A stretch of 64,000 nucleotides of DNA from contig JBBSEW010000007.1 in the NCBI GenBank assembly GCA_038239305.1, positions 41,524 through 105,523 on the forward strand, written 5' to 3'. The notes under the pieces were generated by a model, which did not search any database, was not told the origin of the DNA, and saw only the letters and a list, made by a program, of their open reading frames with translations. Below are positions 57,767 to 64,000 of the stretch, one piece after another. Position numbers and translations under genes: made by a program. This DNA comes from JALYUA01 sp038239305. Lineage in GTDB: Bacteria; Acidobacteriota; Thermoanaerobaculia; UBA5066; Gp7-AA6. Each line of letters starts with the position of its first letter. Positions within the stretch are counted from its first letter, which is position 1.

Positions 57767-60700
57767 ATGAGCCGCGTTGAAGTCCCGCCGCCGCCCGCGG
57801 GTCCGCCGAAGACGTCGTCGGTCATCAATCGCATCGTCGCGTCCTCGCTGCGGCAGCGATTCCTCGTCGCCGTGCTGGCGCTGCTCCTCGTCGGAGCCGG
57901 AGTCTGGTCGCTGTCGCGGCTCCCCGTGGACGCATACCCCGACCTGTCGCCGCCGATGGTCGAAATCATCACGCAGTGGCCCGGGCACGCCGCCGAGGAA
58001 GTCGAGCGCCTCATCACGGTGCCGACGGAAGTCGGGATGAACGGGTTGCCGCGGATGACGACGCAGCGCTCGATCTCCCTGTACGGCCTGTCGGATGTCC
58101 GCATGACCTTCTCCGACGGCACCGACAACTACTTCGCGCGGCAGCAAGCCTTCGAGCGCATTCCCGACCTGGGCCTCCCGGACGGCGTCACGCCCTCCAT
58201 CGCTCCCCTCTTCTCGCCATCCGGTCTCGTCTACCGCTACGTCCTCACGAGCCCCGATCGTTCGCCGATGGAGCTCAAAACGATCGAAGAGTGGATCGTG
58301 GAGCGCCAGTTCCGCTCCGTTCCGGGCGTCGCCGACGATTCCGGGCTCGGCGGCGAGACGATGCAGTACCAGGTTCTCTTCGACCCCGCGCGGATCGCTG
58401 GCGCCGGACTGTCGGTTCAGGCCATTACGGCCGCGCTCGCCGCCAACAACAGCAATGCCGGCGGAGGCTTCTACTCCCAGGGCGGGCAGTTCTACTACGT
58501 GCGCGGGCTCGGCAGGCTGCAAACACCGGAGGACATCGGAAACGTCGTGCTGTCGGTTCACAACGGCATCCCGGTCCTGGTCAAGGATGTCGGGCGCGTC
58601 GAGATCGGGCACGCGCCGCGGCTCGGCCAGTTCGGTTTCAACGAGCGCAACGACGCCGTCGAAGGCGTGATCCTGATGCGGAAGGGCGAGCAGGCCCAGG
58701 TCATCCTGAAGGACGTCCAGGCCAAGACGAAGGAGCTGAACGAATCGATCCTGCCGAAGGACGTGAAGGTTGAGCCCTACTACGACCGCAGCGACCTCAT
58801 CGCCCTGACCACGCGGACGGTCTCGGAGAACCTCCTGCGCGGCATGGTCCTCGTCGTCGTCATCCTGATTTTCTTTCTGTACGACTTCCGATCCGGGCTC
58901 ATCGTGGCCACGACGATTCCGCTCGCGCTTCTCTTCGCGTTCATCTGCCTCGACCTGCGCCACGTGCCGGCGAACCTGCTTTCGATCGGCGCGATCGACT
59001 TCGGAATTCTCGTCGACGCCGCCGTGGTCATGGTGGAAAACATCTATCGCCGGCTGTCGCTCCGGGAAGGCGAGTCCGCGAGCTTCATGGAGATCATCCG
59101 ATCCGCGGCGGGCGAGGTAGACCGGCCGATCTTTTACGCCGTCGCGGTCATTGTCGCGAGCTTCCTCCCGATCTACGTTCTTTCCGGTCCCTCGGGCGAG
59201 CTCTTCAAGCCGATGGCCGACACGATGATCTTCGCGCTCATCGGGTCACTCCTCCTGACGCTGACGGTCGTGCCGGTGCTCTGCTCCTGGTTCCTGCGCA
59301 AGGGAAAAGCCGAGCGGCGCAATCCCATCTTCGAGAAGATCAAGGACGCCTACGCGCGCGGCCTCGACGTCTGCCTCGCCCGCCCCTGGAAAACGGTGGG
59401 AGTCTCCGGGCTCATCCTGGTCGGATCGCTCCTTCTCATCCCGAGCATCGGCTCCGAGTTCATGCCGCACCTGGACGAGGGAGCTCTCTGGGTCCGCGCG
59501 ACGATGCCCTACACGATCTCCTTCGAGGAGTCGTCGAAGATCACCCCGCAGATCCGGGCGATCCTGAAATCCTTCCCGCAGGTCACGGTCGTCACGTCCG
59601 AGCACGGGCGGCCCGACGACGGGACCGATCCCACGGGGTTCTTCAACGCCGAGTTCTACGTCGGATTGAAGCGATACGGCGAGTGGAAGGGCGACTACCG
59701 GACAAAGAGCGCCCTCATCGCTGCGATCGACAAGAAGCTCGAGGCCTTCCCGGGGGTCATTTTCAACTACACGCAGCCGGCGGAGGACGCCGTCGACGAA
59801 GCGGAGACGGGGCTCAAGAGCTCACTGGCGGTCAAGGTCTTCGGCTCTGACCTCGGCGTCCTCGAGAGCCGTGGCAAACAGATCAAGCACGTCCTCGAGG
59901 GAGTGCGGGGAATCACGCACGTGACACTCGTCGAAGAGCTCGGGCAGCCGAGCCTCACCGTCAACATCGACCGCGCCAAGATCGCGCGCTACGGATTGAA
60001 CGTCGCCGACATCAACGGCCTCATCGAAGCGGGGATCGGCGGCGCCACGGCGACCCAGGTCGTGCAGGGAGAAAAGCTCTTCGATCTCGTGGTCCGGCTC
60101 GAGCCCCGGTTCCGGGAGACCCCGGAGGCGATCGGAAACATTCTGGTGGCGACGGTAGGAGGCCAGCAGGTTCCCCTCAAGGAATTCGCTCAGATCCAGA
60201 TCGTCAACGGGGCGTCCTTCATCTACCGGGAGGACAACTCCCGCTTCATCGGCGTCCAGTACTCCGTCGAGGGACGCGATCTCGTCGGCGCCGTCGAGGA
60301 CGCCCAGAAGCAGGTCGCCGCGAAGGCTCCCCTGCCGGCCGGTTACCGCGCGGTCTGGGGCGGTGAGTACAAGGAATACACGTCGTCGAGGCGCCAACTG
60401 CGCTTCGTCCTTCCGCTCACCCTGTTCCTGATCTTCCTGCTGCTCTTCGCCCTCTACAGCAATTTCAAATTCCCGATGATCACGGTCCTCGCCGTGCTTC
60501 TCTCAGGTCCGATCGGCGGCCTCCTGACGTTGAAGCTCACCGGAACGCCCTTCTCGGTCTCCTCAGGAATCGGGTTTCTCGCTCTCTTCGGCGTCTCCGT
60601 TCAGACCGCCGTGATCTACATCTCCTACGCGAACGAGCTGCGAATCTCCGGAATCGGGATCCCGGAGGCGACGCGTGAAGCGGCCCTCCTGCGCCTGAGG

Positions 60701-60898
60701 CCGATCATGATGACCGCCCTCGTCGCGGCCCTGGGACTCCTCCCCGCCGCCATGTCCACGGGCATAGGCTCCGACTCCCAGCGACCGTTCGCGCTCGTGA
60801 TCGTCGGCGGCCTCTTCTCCCGCCTTCTCATCAGCGTCTTCCTGATGCCCGCGCTCTACATCCTCGTCGCGAGGCCGGGGGACCGGCTCGAGGTGTGA
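57767..60898 (+). CDS. CzcA/CusA-family heavy-metal RND efflux pump
   Basis: 1043 aa with 12 helices in two repeats. The TM4 motif GAIDFGILVDAAVVMVEN (Asp411, Asp417, Glu424) fits the DFGxxxDxxVxxxEN pattern of the Czc-type (Zn/Co/Cd/Ni) rather than the copper/silver group. The periplasmic part includes EEWIVERQFRSVPGVADD, and the second half repeats TM7-12 up to SRLLISVFLMPALYILVARPGDRLEV. Proton-driven export across both membranes with the adaptor and TolC. Metal choice is an inference from the motif. Confidence 0.92.
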   Translation: MSRVEVPPPPAGPPKTSSVINRIVASSLRQRFLVAVLALLLVGAGVWSLSRLPVDAYPDLSPPMVEIITQWPGHAAEEVERLITVPTEVGMNGLPRMTTQRSISLYGLSDVRMTFSDGTDNYFARQQAFERIPDLGLPDGVTPSIAPLFSPSGLVYRYVLTSPDRSPMELKTIEEWIVERQFRSVPGVADDSGLGGETMQYQVLFDPARIAGAGLSVQAITAALAANNSNAGGGFYSQGGQFYYVRGLGRLQTPEDIGNVVLSVHNGIPVLVKDVGRVEIGHAPRLGQFGFNERNDAVEGVILMRKGEQAQVILKDVQAKTKELNESILPKDVKVEPYYDRSDLIALTTRTVSENLLRGMVLVVVILIFFLYDFRSGLIVATTIPLALLFAFICLDLRHVPANLLSIGAIDFGILVDAAVVMVENIYRRLSLREGESASFMEIIRSAAGEVDRPIFYAVAVIVASFLPIYVLSGPSGELFKPMADTMIFALIGSLLLTLTVVPVLCSWFLRKGKAERRNPIFEKIKDAYARGLDVCLARPWKTVGVSGLILVGSLLLIPSIGSEFMPHLDEGALWVRATMPYTISFEESSKITPQIRAILKSFPQVTVVTSEHGRPDDGTDPTGFFNAEFYVGLKRYGEWKGDYRTKSALIAAIDKKLEAFPGVIFNYTQPAEDAVDEAETGLKSSLAVKVFGSDLGVLESRGKQIKHVLEGVRGITHVTLVEELGQPSLTVNIDRAKIARYGLNVADINGLIEAGIGGATATQVVQGEKLFDLVVRLEPRFRETPEAIGNILVATVGGQQVPLKEFAQIQIVNGASFIYREDNSRFIGVQYSVEGRDLVGAVEDAQKQVAAKAPLPAGYRAVWGGEYKEYTSSRRQLRFVLPLTLFLIFLLLFALYSNFKFPMITVLAVLLSGPIGGLLTLKLTGTPFSVSSGIGFLALFGVSVQTAVIYISYANELRISGIGIPEATREAALLRLRPIMMTALVAALGLLPAAMSTGIGSDSQRPFALVIVGGLFSRLLISVFLMPALYILVARPGDRLEV

Positions 60899-61051
60899 GG
60901 GGAAGGAGCTGCCGGCTCTCCGCTGTCAGCTCTCGCTCCAGGCTATAGCGCAACGGTCACACGTAGGGCCGTCCGGTGCCGTGCGCCCTCCGCTCCGTCG
61001 ACACGGCGCGACTATGGATGCGAGAGAAGAGCAACGACAGCCGCGCCTCCG

Positions 61052-61108
61052 CGAAATCGGGGCAGTAGTAGATACGCGTGGTCACGTCTGGCTTGTGCCC
61101 CGATTTCG
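61052..61108. repeat. Perfect 13-bp inverted repeat with a 31-nt loop
   Basis: CGAAATCGGGGCA (61052-61064) pairs exactly with TGCCCCGATTTCG (61096-61108). It is not followed by a T-run on either strand, so it is not an ordinary terminator. Confidence 0.8.
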
Positions 61109-61167
61109 AGGGTCTCCTCCGGGAGGGCCACCGGCTTCGGGGTCACAGCGTAGACTCAAGGTTCGTT

Positions 61168-61219
61168 GGAGCCCGCTGCCGGCGAAGCCTCTCGTACGAG
61201 GCCACGAGTGAGGGAGCAC
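61168..61219. repeat. Copy B of the dispersed element (GGAGCC ... CGAGGCCA ... GAGCAC)
   Basis: Matches 53351-53400 best over its right-hand 32 nt, with the hairpin written GCCTCTCGTACGAGGC. See the finding on the shared element. Confidence 0.55.
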
Positions 61220-61344
61220 CGCTCGCGGAATGTATAGCCTCCTCTGCAGCTGCGACCGAACGACGGCGGCGCTGTTCCCCGCATGTCAATGTATTGAGCG
61301 AAACGATCCGTCGCGAGGCAGACTACTGACTCTGGATAAGAATT

Positions 61345-61364
61345 GAGAACGGAGAACGGAGAAC
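61345..61364. repeat. GAGAACG 7-nt tandem repeat before the ribF stop
   Basis: Three GAGAACG units directly abut the ribF stop codon; related to the GGGAAAC family. Confidence 0.7.
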
Positions 61365-62324
61365 CTATTTCTCCGCCCTCAGTCGGTCGAAGTACGCGCG
61401 CGTCGCCTCGATGTCGTGGCCGATCTGCTCCGTCAGCGCCATCATGGACGGAAACGTCCGTTCCTCGCGCAGGCGCTCGTGGAAAAAGAGACGGACCTTT
61501 TCCCCGTACACGTCGGACGAGAAATCGAGCACGTAGGTCTCGATGGTGGTCGCGAAGTCTTCGTACACGGTGGGACGGCGGCCGATGTTCGTCACGCAGT
61601 CGAATCGCCGCCCGAAGGACGAGAGCTCGATACGGGTGACATAGACGCCGTCGCCCGGTACGAGGTCGTTCTCGGGCGCCAGGTTGATCGTGGGATAGCC
61701 GATTTTGCGGCCGACTCGGTCGCCCTTCGATACGATCCCGTCGAGAAGGTACTCACGGCCGAGCATCGCGTTCGCGTCCTGCATCCGGCCCGCGGAGATC
61801 GCGTCGCGGATGCGGGTCGACGAGACCGGCTCCCCGCCGACGAGGACTTCCTCCACGCCCGACGCTGCGAATCCGCATTCCGCTCCGAGGCGATTCAGGA
61901 GGGAGAGGTCTCCCCTCTTTCCCCGGCCGAACGCGAAATGGTGCCCGAGCACGAGCTCCGCCGCGCCGAGCCGCTCTCCGAGGAACCCGCGAACGAATTC
62001 TTCCGGTTCCATGAGGGAAAAATCGCGCGTGAACGGGATGACGAGGAGCGTCCGGATGCCGATCGCCTCTATCGCTTCCTCTTTCTGGCGGAGGGTCTGG
62101 ATGCGGCGCGGCGCGTGGTCGGGCCGGAGAACGGCGAGAGGATGGGGCTCGAAGGTGAGCGCGACAGACGGGCGGCCCGAGTCGCGCGAGTGCTCGACGA
62201 CGGTTTCCAGGATCCGGCGGTGGCCGAGGTGGACGCCGTCGAAGTTCCCGATCGTCACAACGCCGCCGCGAGGAAGGTCGGAGGATCGCAGCGGATCGCG
62301 GATGACGTGCAGTTTGTCGGCCAC
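61365..62324 (-). CDS. ribF: Bifunctional riboflavin kinase/FAD synthetase
   Basis: 319 aa from GTG 62324. FAD synthetase domain (about 15-170): VVTIGNFDGVHLGHRRIL, LGHHFAFGRGKRGD, SSTRIRDAISAG. Riboflavin kinase domain (about 180-315): GRKIGYPTINLAPEN, GVYVTRI, CVTNIGRRPTV and ETYVLDFSSDVYGEKVRLFFHERLR. Makes FMN and FAD. A CTG at 62348 in the same frame, overlapping the rimO stop (CTGA), is an equally placed start giving eight more residues. Ribosome site before GTG is weak. Confidence 0.95.
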   Translation of the reverse strand: MADKLHVIRDPLRSSDLPRGGVVTIGNFDGVHLGHRRILETVVEHSRDSGRPSVALTFEPHPLAVLRPDHAPRRIQTLRQKEEAIEAIGIRTLLVIPFTRDFSLMEPEEFVRGFLGERLGAAELVLGHHFAFGRGKRGDLSLLNRLGAECGFAASGVEEVLVGGEPVSSTRIRDAISAGRMQDANAMLGREYLLDGIVSKGDRVGRKIGYPTINLAPENDLVPGDGVYVTRIELSSFGRRFDCVTNIGRRPTVYEDFATTIETYVLDFSSDVYGEKVRLFFHERLREERTFPSMMALTEQIGHDIEATRAYFDRLRAEK

Positions 62325-62344
62325 GAAAACGCCGGATGAGTCCG

Positions 62345-63712
62345 TCAGTCTGCGCCGACCACGGCTCCGACGAGGTCGTAGTCGTGCGTTTCGGAGATCC
62401 GGACGCTCACGATGTCTCCCGGTAAGAGCGTGCGGCCGGCTGTATCGTTGATGAGGAGCCGCCCGTCGATCTCGGGCGCCTGGGACCGGACCCGCCCCTC
62501 GAGAAGATGCTCCGTCTCCTCGCACGCGCCCTCGACGATCCCGTCGAGCACGCGCCCGCGCAGCGCGCGCGCCTTGCGACGGGCGATGGGCTGCTGCAGA
62601 GAAAGAATGAAGTCGCGGCGCGCTTCCTTCTCCTTGACCGGGACCGGGTCGCCGAGCGGCTCCGAGGCCGAGGCCGGCTCCGGCGAGTAAGTAAACGCGC
62701 CCACGTTGTCGAATTCCGCGCGCCGCACGAACTCGCACAGCTCCTGGAACTCGGCGTCTCCTTCCCCCGGAAATCCGAGGATGAACGTCGTCCGGATGGA
62801 GAGGTCGGGAACGATACCGCGCATCCGCTCGATCATCCGCATGTAGCCGTCGGGGTCGCCTCCGCGACGCATGCCCTTCAGCACCGCCCGTGAGACGTGC
62901 TGCAGAGGAATGTCGAGGTAGGGAACGAAGCGGGGCTCCCGGGACATCAGCTCGAGGACCGAATCGTCGAGCGTCTTCGGGTAGGCGTAAAGGAACCGGA
63001 TCCAGGGAAAAGTCGTTGCGTCGAGCAGGGCTTTCACGAGGCGGGCGAGCCCGTCGCGCTTCATCCCGAGGTCCTCGCCGTACCGCGTCGTGTCCTGAGA
63101 GATGAGAACGAGCTCCGACACGCCCTGCGATTCGAGGGCTTTCGCCTCCGCGACGAGCGATTCCACCGTGCGGCTGCGCTGGAATCCGCGCATCTGCGGG
63201 ATCGTGCAGAACGTGCAGGGATTGTCGCAGCCCTCCCCGACCTTGAGATACGCGTACCCGCGGCGCCTCGCGAGAACCCGCGGAAGGGCGTCGTCGAACG
63301 GATAGAGCCGGGTGGCGAGCGGCTTCTCCGCGTTGCGAGGGAAGGTCGCCAGCCCGGAGACGGCCGCGGGAGCCATCTCGAGCTCGTCGAGGCCCACGAA
63401 CCGATCGATCTCCGGAATTTCCTCCGCCAGCTCCCGGCCGTACTTCTGGACCATGCATCCCGCGACGACGACGCGGTCGATCTCGCCCCTCTTCTTGCGC
63501 TCCACCTGCTCGAGAATCGCCTCGACCGATTCTTCTTTCGCCCGATCGATGAATCCGCAGGTGTTCACCATGACGACCCGCGCCTCGGCGTCGGGGACAA
63601 TCGCGTGTCCCGCGCGCGCGAGATGCCCCAGCATCACCTCGGTATCGACGAGGTTCTTGGCGCATCCCAGTGAGACGACGCCGACGGCCGGAAGCTTGGT
63701 GGGGGAAGACAT
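62345..63712 (-). CDS. rimO: Ribosomal protein S12 methylthiotransferase RimO
   Basis: 455 aa. N-terminal UPF0004 domain with SLGCAKNLVDTEVMLG, NTCGFIDRAKEESVEAI and VVAGCMVQKY, whose three Cys bind an auxiliary cluster. Radical SAM motif CDNPCTFCTIP near residue 160, then DIPLQHVSRAVLKGMRRGG and a C-terminal TRAM domain (LLEGRVRSQAPEIDGRLLIND). RimO adds a methylthio group to Asp88 of S12. Overlaps or abuts ribF. Confidence 0.96.
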   Translation of the reverse strand: MSSPTKLPAVGVVSLGCAKNLVDTEVMLGHLARAGHAIVPDAEARVVMVNTCGFIDRAKEESVEAILEQVERKKRGEIDRVVVAGCMVQKYGRELAEEIPEIDRFVGLDELEMAPAAVSGLATFPRNAEKPLATRLYPFDDALPRVLARRRGYAYLKVGEGCDNPCTFCTIPQMRGFQRSRTVESLVAEAKALESQGVSELVLISQDTTRYGEDLGMKRDGLARLVKALLDATTFPWIRFLYAYPKTLDDSVLELMSREPRFVPYLDIPLQHVSRAVLKGMRRGGDPDGYMRMIERMRGIVPDLSIRTTFILGFPGEGDAEFQELCEFVRRAEFDNVGAFTYSPEPASASEPLGDPVPVKEKEARRDFILSLQQPIARRKARALRGRVLDGIVEGACEETEHLLEGRVRSQAPEIDGRLLINDTAGRTLLPGDIVSVRISETHDYDLVGAVVGAD

Positions 63713-63808
63713 GCTGGGTGGCTGAAAATGACGAGTGAGTAAGTGGGGCCGAGCCGCGATTTTACTCTCGAACCGTCGGCCGTGCCGACGCCGTCTCGCC
63801 TCCGGGCC

Positions 63809-64000
63809 CTACGGGTAGATCCTCTTGAGCGTGCGCGGGTAGGGGATCGCCTCGCGGAGGTGATGGATCCCGCAGACCCACGTAACGAACCGCTCCAGGC
63901 CCATTCCGAAGCCGGAGTGAGGGAAGGTGCCGTAGCGGCGGACGTCCAGGTACCACTCGTAGGCCTCGCGCGGGAGCTTGTGCTCCTCGAGGCGCTTCTC
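63809..64000 (-). CDS. asnS: C-terminal end of asparaginyl-tRNA synthetase, 5' end beyond the window
   Basis: 63 residues before TAG 63811-63809: EAYEWYLDVRRYGTFPHSGFGMGLERFVTWVCGI then REAIPYPRTLKRIYP. This is class II motif 3 (GxGxGxER) in the wording typical of AsnRS, ending RIYP; AspRS would continue further. The frame is open to the last base. It is upstream of rimO on the same strand, with an about 95-bp spacer. Confidence 0.85.
   Translation of the reverse strand, partial: EKRLEEHKLPREAYEWYLDVRRYGTFPHSGFGMGLERFVTWVCGIHHLREAIPYPRTLKRIYP

Larger units (their letters stand above)
60899..61364. other. 466-bp non-coding stretch with a strong stem-loop and short repeats
   Basis: Between convergent czcA and ribF. 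Small CTGTCAGCTCTC-type repeats at 60905-60940; a perfect 13-bp inverted repeat at 61052-61064/61096-61108; copy B of the dispersed element at 61168-61219; GAGAACG repeats at 61345-61364. No protein gene, tRNA or clear terminator. Confidence 0.5.

Noticed and set aside
57767..60898. Copper/silver (CusA) assignment of the pump
   Set aside because: The TM4 acidic motif follows the Czc-type pattern and a CusA-like methionine relay is not evident, though the metal remains untested.
60899..61364. tRNA or protein gene between czcA and ribF
   Set aside because: Open frames here are short and Arg/Pro-rich with no domain; no tRNA pattern.

Overview
The window is a GC-rich chromosomal segment from a Gram-negative (diderm) bacterium. 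Outer-membrane biogenesis genes are spread through it: lpxD-fabZ-lpxA, an OmpH/Skp chaperone, bamA, lptE, lolD with a LolC/E permease, and a complete Tol-Pal cluster. A full-length ClpC, a SpoIVB-type S55 peptidase, a zinc-ribbon membrane protein and several family-less proteins make Acidobacteriota or a nearby phylum my best guess. That placement is inference, because there is no rRNA here. Nearly everything is housekeeping, the gene order is very compact, and I see no phage, IS element, CRISPR array, tRNA or rRNA.

Layout: 1-5.6 kb holds the end of a type II GAPDH-like gene, a zinc-ribbon membrane protein, a NYN nuclease with a PaaI thioesterase, two small proteins and ygfZ. 5.6-11.2 kb holds a decayed permease fragment, msrA, and a minus-strand operon of a peptide-binding lipoprotein, two ABC permeases, coaD, a YbgC-type thioesterase and a tiny membrane protein. 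11.4-15.7 kb is a secreted beta-propeller protein plus an S55 peptidase. 15.7-21.3 kb is tolQ-tolR-tolA/tonB-tolB-pal-cpoB and rpsT. 21.4-26.6 kb is lptE, leuS, a transglutaminase, nusB and ribH. 26.6-35.3 kb is a long minus-strand run (bamA, skp, lpxD, fabZ, lpxA, Gfo/Idh, mtnP, PfkB kinase) joining lipid A and outer-membrane assembly to nucleoside salvage. 35.5-41.5 kb is clpC, lolD, lolC/E and lysS. 41.6-46.8 kb is a 508-aa unknown, hpt, ridA, a DUF4149 protein, a small unknown, an MBL hydrolase and an Fe-S protein. 46.8-54 kb is an orphan sensor kinase, a MacAB-like exporter and trxA. 54.1-60.9 kb is a probable metal-efflux locus (CDF-like permease divergent from a small Cys/His secreted protein, TolC, CusB and CzcA homologues). 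61.4-64 kb is ribF, rimO and the end of asnS.

Three sequence-level themes recur. (1) Genes in operons very often overlap by four bases: ATGA or GTGA at most junctions. In coaD-ybgC and the gene after it, in hpt, and possibly in ribF, the only well-placed codon is CTG inside CTGA. A fourth clear CTG candidate, in the tolC-like gene, has an ideal Shine-Dalgarno. (2) Many operon-leading genes have a TATAAT-like hexamer only 5-11 nt before the start codon and no Shine-Dalgarno, which predicts leaderless or near-leaderless mRNAs. (3) Intergenic spacers carry short tandem repeats of 7-8 nt (GATCGGGT, GGGAAAC and TCAGTTC families) that recur between unrelated genes. Two spacers (53.3 and 61.1 kb) also share a related 50-nt block preceded by a long stem-loop. 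These are the most unusual features seen; I find no convincing new defence or metabolic system.
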